Below are positions 35,556 to 46,067 of a DNA stretch of 64,000 nucleotides, in pieces; the first letter of the stretch is position 1; each line of letters begins with the position of its first letter. The DNA comes from Vermamoeba vermiformis (lineage: Eukaryota > Tubulinea > Echinamoebida). Below the pieces are notes generated by a model that was given only the letters and a program-made list of their open reading frames with translations, was not told the DNA's origin and ran no database searches. A program made the translations under genes and the position numbers. The DNA is taken from assembly GCA_045837725.1 (NCBI GenBank), contig JBEWZL010000106.1, positions 21,707 to 85,706 on the forward strand, written 5' to 3'.

Positions 35556-38021
35556 TTAGAACTTGGTCTTGAAATAGGCCTGGAACTGTTCGTAGATCCA
35601 GTCCACTCTGCGCGTCACTCTGGGACACGGAGCAGGGCACGGGACCCATTCACCTTGCGAACTCATTTGTGCCTGTGCCACACTCAAGTCATATGCGATC
35701 TTGTTCAATTGCTGTTGTTGCTCGCACTGGTCACTCGGTGTGTTCGACAGTGTTTGCAACTCTTCGCACGTCACGTTGAATGACACGCTGTTGGCAGACG
35801 ACAGCACTAATAACGGCAAAGTGCCCAAGACACCAGCATCTAAAAATAGACATGTTAGTATTTGGCATTACCAGATAAGGAAAAGTTATGTTTTGAAAGA
35901 AGTCTACGTGGTTCAGTGAACGAATGGTTCAGTGAAAAGTAAATTACGTACCTAATGATTCAAATCGATCAGTGCTCTCTGAATTCCAATTGTCCATGCG
36001 AGCCTTGTGGTCCCAATAAATGCTGTTCCAGTACTTGTTTTGAACAAAGTTCCATTTGGCAATGCCTCGGAACGGGATCGGGTACTCTTGTTCGACAACA
36101 TCGTTGAAAATCCATCTATATATTCCGCCGATTAGTATCATAAGATTAAGAAACCGGATCCGTAAAATTGCAGAAATTTAATTTTTGGATCAGGAATTTA
36201 GTTGTTACGTACCGTGAGAACCCAGTCACTTCAAAAGCACGAGCGACATCGTAAGTACGAATATTATCGTACTGGCGTTGATAGGCGTCATAACCCAACA
36301 CTTGGCCTTCCAATTCTTGTTCAGTTTTGAACGGATAGCTGTCAATGAGCACGAGGCCAGCGGTCAAAGTAGGCGAGATCATTGCGGCAGCTTTGGCGAG
36401 TTGTCCTCCCTCCTCGCGGCCTACAAAGATGTATGGGCCAGGGACTTGTCTTCGTTCAAGTAACTGGTACAACTCCGCGACAATTTGCCTGTTCGCAACA
36501 AATTAGTGCCAGATCCAACAAGTTACAAATTCGTATCGCTCAATATTACATTAATTTCATAAATCATACTGCCGTACGATGCACATATACGATAGTATAT
36601 TAAATATGTTATTGTGTTTGATGGCAAAAAGTTTGACTAAAGTGTCAAGAGTGTCAAAAGTGTCAAATAAAATGTCGTTTGCAGGTCATTACGCGACTTA
36701 CTCAGTGGTGCGCGGAACAATGCCCGACGTCGAGAATCCATAGCCAGCACGGTCATATACACACGTGTAATACGACTGTAAAAAAACATCTTGCAAAGGT
36801 AACATCGCCGCTGAACTGTTGCCGAATCCGGACTCCATGATGATCGTGGGGAAGGCTGAATTATATGTGCCCAAGCAGTTCATATTTAGAGTAGCATTAG
36901 AACTCGCGGGGTAACCTCCGACGTCAATTCGCGTGTTTGAATAGGCCCCACCAGCTGGTTGAAAATTCTCGAGACTTGTAGCGATGGCTTGATACGACAT
37001 AAAGACTAGCAAAATAAAGAATATCGTTGATATCAAGTAGTTGAAGAATGAGAATGCAGTCACGCAGCCATCAGGGTGGTTCGGTCTTAAAGTCGGATCC
37101 GCTTTTGCGCGGCGAAGTGGATCTGCTTCTGGCAACAGCGTGACTTTTTCTGGGCGAATCTGATTGGTCGGAATCAAATTCAGCGTCGTTACTAAATAAG
37201 GAAAGGTTAACACAAATTTTGGTAAGTAAATTAATAGGTGTTTATCGTAATAAAAGTTAATTCGCGGATGCAGTCAAAATTTACAATGTAATTGCAGTCA
37301 CGCGACCACCATATTAATTAACAATAGTATAACATAAATAAAGTTGAATTAGATAAAATGAGATAGTTATTAAAAAAAATTATTTTTTCTGTTTGGGGGG
37401 TTTTTTTTTTGGAAAAAAAAATAAATAATATTACTTACGTGTTGCAGCGACGATTGCAGAGCCTAACACGGCCCATAAAGACGGCGATATTTCTCCGCGT
37501 CTATAAAATACGTTTGCTTGCAGCATATAGCACGTAAATATAATAAAAAATGCGCTGCAAATTAATCCGAAGAAAATATTCTTCGTGACCAAGATCGGTA
37601 CATTCTGACAGAAGATGTAGCCTTGCCAAAGCCAATAAGTCAATTGCAAACTGAAGAAAAATGTGGCCAAGCTAAGCCACACTGAATTCCATAAAGAACT
37701 CGGTGTATAATAGCCTTCTTTGTAAGCTAAGACGATGTAGACGATGAATCCGGCCAAAGATCCAATTGTCGATACCGCGGCGGGTATTAAAAACACCGTG
37801 CGATCATTGTTGATCCTCTTTTTAAATATCTAAACGTGAACGATTAGTATTTATAATAATTTAATTAAAATTTTCTGGAATATCGCAGGATCTTCTCTCC
37901 GTCGTCAGAAAAAATACTTCTGAATCAATAGAAATCGATAGATATATTCACTAAAATATTAAATAAACATATTCCGTCCATTCCTTGCGTCATATGAATG
38001 TACCTTTTTGAAACTCGGCAT
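35556..38021 (-). CDS. Membrane-anchored alpha/beta-hydrolase-fold protein lacking the catalytic Ser (6 exons, 540 aa)
   Basis: Exons 38004-38021, 37439-37829, 36702-37191, 36213-36488, 35952-36115 and 35556-35839 sum to 541 codons. Residues of about 15-145 carry three or four membrane helices (VFLIPAAVSTIGSLAGFIVY and others), a further helix is near 195 (FNYLISTIFFILLVFMSYQA), and the rest is an alpha/beta-hydrolase fold. The fold shows TIIMESGFGNSS, CVYDRAGYGFSTSG and GPYIFVGREEGGQLA. In active relatives that last strand-turn is GHSxGG; here it is GREEGG, so the nucleophile Ser is Glu, and I see no good catalytic His near the C-terminus. The C-terminal part is Cys-rich (VPCPAPCPRV), suggesting a lumenal or extracellular side. 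It is probably a non-enzymatic receptor or scaffold; that is inference. Confidence 0.82.
36642..36667. repeat. Tandem AGTGTCAA units in the pseudo-hydrolase intron
   Basis: Three copies of a 9-base unit, roughly GTGTCAAAA, sit head to tail in the intron 36489-36701. They share the TGTCA half-site with the 12-base palindrome. Confidence 0.5.
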
Positions 38022-38203
38022 CTTAAAACGTTCTTGAAAAGCTGGATGTGCCAAACTATCGCTGTGTTGCGATCATTCAATGTTAAATAAATAAATATGT
38101 TGTGGTGACTCGTTGCGGTCTTCAAATTTAATAAAATCTAACAAGTCTCAAGTTACTTGCGGTGTTTCCCGCAAAACCCGCAGAAATTTGACCATTTCCT
38201 TTT

Positions 38204-38458
38204 ATGGAAATCCCGATCATGTTCCGCAACGAAAAAACGTTACAGTATCGCAAAATAATGGGTATTATGGTAAAATCAGCCGTTACAACCGGGATCTTGT
38301 ATTTATTTTACATGCATCTAAAACCCATCCGTGCTCCAAAACACGTGTTTGCTCGACTGAACTTGCCTTTGGTTTTCATGCTTAATAAAGGTATTTATGG
38401 CTTCTTTTTGGTGCTGATCGAGTTTCTCTTCATTAATTATTTTGAACATCGTACCTAA
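38204..38458 (+). CDS. Small two-helix membrane protein (84 aa)
   Basis: Single-exon ORF divergent from the pseudo-hydrolase gene. It starts MEIPIMFRNEKTLQYRKIMG, has two hydrophobic segments (SAVTTGILYLFYMHL and FMLNKGIYGFFLVLIEFLF) separated by a basic, Pro-containing hinge (KPIRAPKHVFARLN), and ends NYFEHRT. The size and two-helix design resemble small organelle membrane subunits, but I cannot name a family. An overlapping frame from 38113 reads less like protein. The start is the first ATG of this frame; an upstream spliced exon cannot be excluded. Confidence 0.55.
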   Translation: MEIPIMFRNEKTLQYRKIMGIMVKSAVTTGILYLFYMHLKPIRAPKHVFARLNLPLVFMLNKGIYGFFLVLIEFLFINYFEHRT

Positions 38459-38514
38459 AATTTCAAAATTTCAATTCCTTGATCTACGAAAGAAAATAAA
38501 TGCGATAATTTCGT

Positions 38515-39993
38515 CTATCCATAACAATAGTAATAGTTGCTATATTTACCTTCGTCTTCTTGAATTTCAACGCTGATCCCGTCAAAAAATTGTCCCAAAG
38601 GAGCAGGGTATAATAATTTGACAGTATTATCATCGCTCGCGAATCCTACGCATAAATTCATTAATTTTACTGGAAATTAAATGATTTATATCCTTACCGC
38701 TAATATCGACGCCCTTCTGTCGCTTCTTATTAATTTTTTCAACGACCGCTTGCGCGATCAGAGTTTCAAAGTAATATTTAGTCTCATTAATCTTATAGTT
38801 CGATAATAAGAACTCTTTGACTTCCACAAAAGACGTCTTTTTCTTCGTAACTTTAAACCGGATCGATAAAAACCTAAAATAAATGTTTAGTCAAATCCAC
38901 CGCAACCATTGACAAAATTTATCTTCTATGACCACATTTAATGTTAGTAATATAGTATAATGATCATAATGCAACTTACGCTTCTAATTTGTTCTCGTTG
39001 TTAGTCCAGATCCAATTGTTCGTCGCTTCAGTTTTGACCCACGTGTTCCAATACTCGTCTGATCGTACTGCAAATCCATTAAATCTTTGCGAATATGCAT
39101 TATATAATTCTTTTAATTGCGTCATGTGTTCTGCGCTCATTTGACTGATTTTCATTTTCGAGATCTTCTCGGTGGGTTTTAACTGTGGTAGTTTCAGTGG
39201 TACGTATTGCAAATAGTGGTATCGATATATTGACTCATATCCACTTTTTCTAAGAATAAAATAATACATTAGTACTGGATCTAACAAAATTTTTGCGATC
39301 CAAAAAAAGTTGCCGGATCTTATTTTCGAACGTAAGCAAGATTTTGTTATTATAGGTACCTATATAATGGCGCTTGAGCACCAGTATGCAGTGAAGACAA
39401 ATTAAATCCATTTTCTTTCATATATTCGGCTGCTTTCTAAATAGAAAAAAAATATTTAATTTTCGATCCGCCCAAACTTTGCAATATGAAATGTGATCGC
39501 TATCATATGTACTTACTGATAATAGTGTAGTAGCTAGTCCCTTGCCTCTATATTCTTCTTTTGTTGATACTTCGCCGATACCGCCCATTTTAAAGACACA
39601 TCCGTTGATCCATAATTCTCTATGAAAGACTCGGACTGTCGCGGCTAAAATAATTATCAAATATTAAAGTAGCTTCCTTAGAATGATATTATACCATTAC
39701 TAACCAATTTTGGTGACATCCATAGCTACAAAAATTCCTGCAAGATTTTTATGCGGATCATTTCTCCTGAAGTAAATTTTACATTAATAAATTATTCCAA
39801 ATAATACTCGGATAATTAATACAATTTTTGCGCGGGTGATTGTAGCGTTAAGTGAATTTCAGCCAGATCGATTTTCTTACCAATGGTTTACAAAGTACTG
39901 CCGCGGCGTAGTTGTAAATACTGTCGCGCAATGATCGAACCATAACTCGAGCTCATTTTCACGCAAGGTTCGAAACTCTAATTGTGTCGTCAT
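38515..39993 (-). CDS. GNAT-family N-acetyltransferase (Eis-like)
   Basis: GNAT enzymes transfer acetyl from acetyl-CoA to amines. The first exon starts MTTQLEFRTLRENELELWFD (ATG at 39993). The acetyl-CoA loop is EVSTKEEYRGKGLATTLL, with the R-G-K-G-L-A pyrophosphate-binding turn. A SGYESIYRYHYLQY segment and a long C-terminal part suggest the two-GNAT plus sterol-carrier-like layout of Eis-type enzymes, although I can only see the first GNAT clearly. The last intron (a 52-nt stretch with GTAAGG donor and GCGTAG acceptor) must be removed to reach the end, which runs through YPAPLGQFFDG to the stop at 38515. Substrate is unknown. Confidence 0.85.
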
Positions 39994-40002
39994 TCTGCCT
40001 GG

Positions 40003-40240
40003 CTAAAAAATAATCAAATTGTCAATCTCAACAAGTAAGCACCCTGAATTAATGACGCAATGTCCATTGTATATTAAAGAAGAAACCACTGCATCTTTGT
40101 AGAAGTAGCCTCGATTGGATATCGCAGTACCTTTGGCCTTTCTGGATGTTAACCCTTCCGCTTTTTTTTTCAGAACGTTGCCACTCAATGAATTTGTGTC
40201 CGTGTTATTTCTATTGATATTAACGTATCTATGGTGAATA
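40003..40240 (-). other. Open frame without ATG between two genes
   Basis: About 78 codons are open on the minus strand between the end of the glycoprotein-like gene and the GNAT start. They read as basic, polar protein (LKKKAEGLTSRKAKG), but no in-frame ATG exists. It could be an upstream GNAT exon whose own start I cannot place, an alternative 3' exon of the preceding gene, or chance. It is kept only as a flag. Confidence 0.2.
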
Positions 40241-40251
40241 ATACATATTTA

Positions 40252-41758
40252 TTAGACTAGAGGTTTAAACAGTTCAACGCGAGGCGTTCTGTTTCTCCTG
40301 TATCTGTTGTACAACAAGATACCAACAACTCCGAGCGATAAAAATAATATCATGCTCATATAATTAAAGTTGGCATTGGGCTTCTTCTCATGCAAGCTCG
40401 TAGAATTCTGATCCCGATCGAGATTCGGATTTCTGTTCTTGCAGTCAAGAGACCACGCCTGCTTAGGAGCTGATAATAATAGTGATCCATTAGTGCCTTT
40501 TGATGATTTTTGAATCAGATCCGGTCTTAAAATGTATCTGCAATCTTTTCGAGCATAAGGAAAAGTCTGCGGGACACCTCTTGGCCTATCTCTTCCTTCA
40601 ATGACGTATAGCGGAATTTTGCAATGTTCCGCTTGAAACAAATTAATTGGCCAATCAGGACGCAGGCCAAAAGTAATTTCGTCTTGGCGCCAAGGTTTGA
40701 TACATCCGCCAGCGCCAACCGTTGATGAAACTGTATCGACGTATAAATTGCCGGGCACGGACATAGAAGAGGCTACTTCTTCTTCTATATACCATCCTCC
40801 TTTATAATACCACGCTGCGACTGGTGCCTCATCCGTTGGAACAAAAACGCAAGTTGCATTTTCGTTCGGTGGTTGAGAATAGCAATTCGGCGCTACGATA
40901 AGTATTGTATGAGTATAGTTTACTAATATTATTTAATATATATATGCTTACTGTTCTTCCAGCAATCGAATTCTTCCGTGCTTGGCTTGAACAAAATAAT
41001 TTCAGGTCCAATCGCCTTATTTACTGGACCAAATCTATAATAAATAAGTATTTTGTCTGGCTATTATATATATTTGTTTCGTACCTTATTCCTTCAATCA
41101 TGGCTCGTTGTTCTGGCTTTGTAGAGGTTGGATCGCGCGTACAAGTTAGAGCCAACCGAAATTGGGTTCTAAAACAGAATTAAATATTTAAATAATATTA
41201 CCGAAAATTGTGTTATACTTACGGAGAGTTAGCGTCCAAAATAAATCGTCTAGTGTACAGTTTTTTGTGGGCGTACGCGCCAAGGTGCTATTGAAATCGT
41301 TAGAAAAATCTCAATTAATATAAAATATTATTGATATTATTGTTTACCTCATAAGGAGTATTTAGAATGCCGTTTTGATCGATCATCATCCAATCCGGGT
41401 CCTTGACGTCATCCGGAACCAAATCTACAATGCAGAGAGATTTCTCGTCGTCCCACACAATTGAATATTCGAAAAAATAGTCTTCATTTGGATATTGCTT
41501 TCGTATGTGCGAGCCGCCAGTTTGCTGATCTGAAAATACAAGGCTGACCGTTTTCTTTTCTTTTACTCCACAATTATCGGGCAACACGGCATTAACTTCC
41601 ACGATAAATGGCGAGGAAATAAAAAATATGCCTGATTTTGGACAGGACTTCTCGACTGTACTTTTTAAATAATAAAATGGATCGCAATGATCTTGTTTCG
41701 CTGAGGCGCCGGTAATGGCTAATACTATTATAAATAAACTAATATAATACAGTTGCAT
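40252..41758 (-). CDS. Type I membrane protein with Cys-containing ectodomain (5 exons, 427 aa)
   Basis: Exons 41348-41758, 41223-41287, 41085-41168, 40952-41034 and 40252-40892 sum to 428 codons. The start MQLYYISLFIIVLAITGASA is a clear signal peptide with an A-x-A-like cleavage site. The ectodomain has scattered Cys that suit disulfides (QDHCDPFYY, EKSCPKSG, DNCGVKE, GGCIKPW) and possible N-glycosylation sites (NENATC, GTNGSLL, QNSTSL). Near the C-terminus is one transmembrane helix (MSMILFLSLGVVGILLY) followed by a short basic tail (NRYRRNRTPRVELFKPLV). It is likely a plasma-membrane or endolysosomal surface protein. I recognise no family. It shares a 165-nt spacer with the ankyrin-like gene downstream of its start. 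Confidence 0.85.
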
Positions 41759-41823
41759 GTTTGTTTAATGCATTTACTTCAAAAAGATTTACTGTTGCAA
41801 CAAACGAATTAATTTAATTTTCT

Positions 41824-41835
41824 TGACACGTGTCA
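41824..41835. promoter_or_regulatory. TGACACGTGTCA palindrome in the glycoprotein-gene promoter
   Basis: Exact copy of the recurring 12-base palindrome, about 66 nt upstream of the ATG at 41758 (minus strand gene). Its core CACGTG is a classical bHLH/bZIP site. This is the only exact copy outside an intron. Confidence 0.5.
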
Positions 41836-41923
41836 GACAGTATTATTCCGTGAAGATTTACTCAGTACAGAAGAACAATTGGGTATTGTTATTATTAATT
41901 ATGTTATTTTACGCTTTATAGGT

Positions 41924-43315
41924 TTATTTTTGTTGGCAGGAGCACTTGACAAGCTTTTTGGAGTGGATGTAGTCTAGACAAACCGGATCTGCATCCTCGC
42001 ATATGTCATTATCAATCGGACATCCATTCTCCACTGCATATATCAGGCACTCAATCTTGCCTTCTCTAGCTGCTTTGAACGCTGTGTTCGAGTCCCACGG
42101 CACACCGTTCTCATGCGCGTACTTCAGGCCACTGAGGAACCCAGTCATTGCCGCTGTCGAGCAAACTATTGGTCCTGCAGGGCAGTGCTTGTCGACTACA
42201 TACTTCAAACACGCGAAATCTCCGCTAGACGCTGCGCCTTGTGACGTGTTAGAGTCCCAATCACACCCGTTCTCACGGGCGTATACCAAGCACTCGTATT
42301 TTCCATTCTCCGCAGCTCTGGTGCAAGTACGACGGTCCCACGCACAACCGAGCTCGTGCAGGTACCTTAAGCAGTCTAAATGTCCTCCTGTCGCTGCCGC
42401 TGAAGTGCACCACTTGGCAAGCTCGGTGTTGGCAATAGGACTGAACCGGTTGTAGTATTTAAGCAGCTCTATATATCCTCCTTGCGACGCTTCAATGCAC
42501 ATAGCAATGCTCCATTCACATCCATTCTCGTGCAAATATTTTAGCACATCCAAGTTTCCTCCTGTTCCTGCGGCCGTTGACGTATCAATGCTCCAAGGAC
42601 CTAATATAAATCAAAGTCATTACTCATATACACTATACTGACAGTCAGCTTGATTGAACTTTTGAATAGATGACTTGCATCCGTTTTCATGAGCGTATTG
42701 AAGGCACGAAAGATGACCACCTTCCGCTGCATAAGTCGTTGTTTTGTTGTCCCATGGACACTTGTTTTCATGCGCATATTTAAGGCATTCTAAGTGTCCA
42801 TTAGCAGCACTCGCTACGCAAGTCCAACGATCCCATTCGTGTCCAATCTCGTGTAGATCTTTCAAACAAGATAAATAACCGTTTGCTGCATAATATCTGA
42901 ATACTTCGGCGCTGGTTATTTTTTGCTTCTTATTAAGAGATTTTTTGTCCATATAGTTGCGACAAATTTGGTTCAAACTTTTGGATGCGATCTTTAAAAA
43001 CGTCAGGTTGACCGTTGTGTTTGAACTTAATTGCAAAAAATCGTCAAAATCCTTTGTTTTAACACCACAAAGCTTCTCTATAATGACTCCCCAAACATCC
43101 GTGGGCAAGCGAGAAATATCCTAGATAAAAATTCAGAATTCGAAAATAACAAAAATAAAATAGCATCTTCGGCAAGGATCAAATTATATTATATTATTAT
43201 TATTCAAACAAGCTTCCATAATAAAATAAGGACTGAATTTTTGATTGATCCAATTATTAATCTTGAATCAGAAGATCAAAGCGGTACGTACCATTGCCTC
43301 GTGAGACGTTTCCAT
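41924..43315 (-). CDS. Ankyrin-like HENGCPW-repeat protein with F-box-like start (392 aa)
   Basis: Three exons (43292-43315, 42643-43120, 41924-42600) sum to 393 codons. Intron 2 is only 42 nt (GTCAGT donor), but it is needed: it joins QAD|CPWSIDTS and restores the repeat frame. After a short N-terminal segment resembling an F-box helix (DISRLPTDVWGVIIEKLCG) come about ten repeats of 26-30 residues of the type AA-x-GHLECLKYAHENKCPWD. These ankyrin-like repeats are common in amoebae and in their giant viruses. It ends with a Cys/Lys tail (KLVKCSCQQK). An F-box plus repeats would make it a ubiquitin-ligase substrate adaptor; that is inference. Confidence 0.85.
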
Positions 43316-43465
43316 GTTTCTAATTGATTGCTGCTATTGATTACTAAAGATAGGAATTATGCGCAAAATTTTTTTTCGAGGCTTCCGAACATTCGGAAAA
43401 GTTGTTTCATTTGATTAGCCCTTGAGATTAGGATAGCACAACATATCATTATTAATGAGTGTAAA
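43316..43465. promoter_or_regulatory. Short divergent promoter, ankyrin-like gene / MFS gene
   Basis: About 150 nt between two divergent starts. It must contain both promoters. No other feature. Confidence 0.35.
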
Positions 43466-45848
43466 TGAATATAAGTCAGAATCAAGCCCTGTAAGTCCTC
43501 TCAATGAGAAATAACGGCAGATCCAGATCTAATTCCGTTTTCTTTAGCTTGATGATTGGCAAAATTTATCAGAAATCAAGAAATATTATTATTTAATTAA
43601 AGAAAATGGAGGATTCAGAAGCTTATGGTGTGCCGATGTAGTTAGCCAGTTCGGGGATTGGTAAAAACGAAAATTAATTTTCAGACATTTTTCTCTTTGT
43701 GAATTCTATGGAAAATGATAGCTATATATAATTGTAACATTATATTAACGTCTCAATTTATTTTTAAATATTTTATCATTTTTTTGGGTGATCACAAGAT
43801 CAAGATCTTACCTTCAACGCCGACTCTAACATTGGCTTTGTTATGATAGGTTTAATTTAGTGGCAACCATTACTATTTTAGAAGAAATAACGCAAAGCGG
43901 ATTGATGCTCAGTTTGTTTTTAATGATCCGACTTTTACCCTCTTTGTTTATAACGCCAGTAGCCGGTAAATTGCTTTTATAACATAAATATGTCATAATG
44001 TTGTCTAATGTGTATTTATTAGGTGTTTTTGCGGATATGTATGATAAACGAACAATTATGGTAAACAGATCGAATTTTAAATTATTTGGATCGAGCTTAA
44101 TTTTTTATTTTTTTTAATTTTAGCTTATCGCCGATGTTACTAGATCCATCACTGTCATATGTTTCCTCATCTTAAACGTATATAGAGAAATTTGGCTACT
44201 TTATTTCCTCGTAAGTTATTCCCTATAATTCCGACTGACCTTAGGCCGGCAAAAATTTCTGCAAATATTGCAACAATTTACTGATTACCTTATATAGTCA
44301 TGCACGCAGTTTTTCATCGCTGCGTTTTTCTTCCCGTGTCGCAGTGGGTTGTTGCCTGCCTACGTCAAAGAAGAACATCTTATCATTGCTAATTCGCTTG
44401 ATACGGCTACTTGGTCTGGTATGCACTTCAATAATAAGAATAATTAATAATATTATATTCATCCTTTGATAACAAATTTCCTTTAACCTTTGTAACATAA
44501 ATCCGGACTTGGCTCCCGAGCAAAAAAATCGTCCTCGGCGATCTAAAATATAAATATACACCATATTAATGTTTCATATAGCGTTGTTTACGTTTGGATC
44601 GGCTCTCGGAGGTTTGACAGTAGCGACAGCAGGCACATCCGCTAACTACATTGTGGATGCGTTATCCTATTTAGTTTCGTTCTTTTTCGTATGGAGATTA
44701 GGCTCGTACCCAAAAATATCAGAAGAGAAACCAGTTGATATGAAAGATTTTGATATTAACACCGATATTACTTTATCGCCTGCATCTGGAGAAAAAAAAG
44801 CCGCGCTTGGTATCAAAGATCATTTCCGAGAATTTATTGAAGGCATTAAATACTTGAAGAATAATTTGTACCTATTGGGCATTGCTTGCTGCAAAGGATT
44901 TATCGGTCTTACTTGGGGAATTACCGATTTCGTAAGTCACCTTACTTTATTACCAAATTAGGAAATACTGTTGAAACCAACCTCCAACTATTACTAAATC
45001 TATAATCTATTGTGCCTTTATAATATTGTATTAATAACAACGGAATTGGAGATCTGGATCGCATCTTGAAAGATTGATTTTTATTTTGTACTGACTTGCT
45101 ATTATAGTCCAATATTCTCTTCTCTGAAGGCGAATTCCAAATTGCAGGTTCATCCAGTGCAACACTAGGCATTCTATGGACATTTATGGGCATCGGAGCT
45201 TTTATCGGACCAATCATCGCAGGTTTCTTTACCGGCGATAATGTCCGTAAAATGCATTACTGGCTGTTAGGTTCATTTGCATTGCGTGGCTTAGGACTAC
45301 TTTTATTGGCTTGGTCGCCTCACATTCTTGTCGGATTTTTCGCCGATCTGCTTATCACTTGTTCAGGAAGTACGTTAGGACTAAAACTGCGTATAATGTT
45401 ATTATGCTAGTATTAATGCTCTTATTTAGGCATTTTATGGGTATTTTCATCAACAATTTTGCAATTGAAGACTGATCAGGCCTTCCTCGGTCGAATTTTC
45501 TCCGTAGAACTCTTTGGCATGACTTTAAGTACGTCAAACCCCACTCTAAATATACATTTTATCATATTATAGTACTTAAACTCATCGACCTTTCTTTTAG
45601 CCGAAATGATGTCGCAGATCGGAGCAGGTTTGCTTTTCGAATCATTAGGATTAGGCTTGCGCCCTACCATTTTGGTCTTCGGAGGCATAACTGCATTGTC
45701 GGCTATTTGGGCAGCTTATTTCTTCTTGAAAGACCGTCCTGAATTCGAACACAAAGCACTTAGTACAACTGCAGATGTGGATCGGGCATTTGCCGGTGAC
45801 TCCGATGAAGATGACAATTCTCTATTGTCCCCTGACAATGTATTATAA
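43466..45848 (+). CDS. Major facilitator superfamily exporter, MFS_3-like
   Basis: MFS_3 proteins are proton-coupled exporters related to bacterial macrolide and siderophore exporters. About ten exons join to a 12-helix protein of roughly 490 residues. Landmarks: GGFRSLWCADVVSQFGDWF at the N-terminus (FRxLW...SQxGDW), LLPSLFITPVAGVFADMYDKR (loop 2-3 motif A), AYVKEEHLIIANSLDTATWS, the ALGGLTVATAG helix, and a second-half repeat with GIGAFIGPIIAGFFTGDNVRK. The tail is acidic (DEDDNSLLSPDN). The first exon is uncertain: the ATG at 43466 with a 10-nt exon and a GTCAG donor is the only combination I found that keeps frame. The family is mostly bacterial, so old gene transfer is possible, but the gene is full of introns. 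Confidence 0.85.
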
Positions 45849-46067
45849 AGCACCTTTCGAAGAGCAATAATTATTATTATTAGCGGCTCTGAGCTCTTGT
45901 TTCTTTCATGTTGGATCGCGACTTGAGTACACGAGAGCTTTTTTGAAATTAATCTAATCCCAATTTACTACCGCTTATTTACAAAACACACACGAGCTAA
46001 TTGTTCTCAAAAGAGCATAGCCTGTTGACTAGGCTCGCATACTCGTGAGAACCTCAGCAAATCCATG

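Noticed and set aside
42003-42455. 150-codon plus-strand ORF
   Set aside because: Shadow of the HENGCPW repeats on the minus strand, which are periodic and clearly coding.
41924-43315. Viral origin of the ankyrin-like gene
   Set aside because: HENGCPW repeats are shared by giant viruses and amoebae. This copy has spliceosomal introns and host-like flanks, with no viral genes nearby.
43466-45848. Recent bacterial transfer of the MFS exporter
   Set aside because: The family is mostly bacterial, but this gene has about nine introns and local base composition, so any transfer is old.
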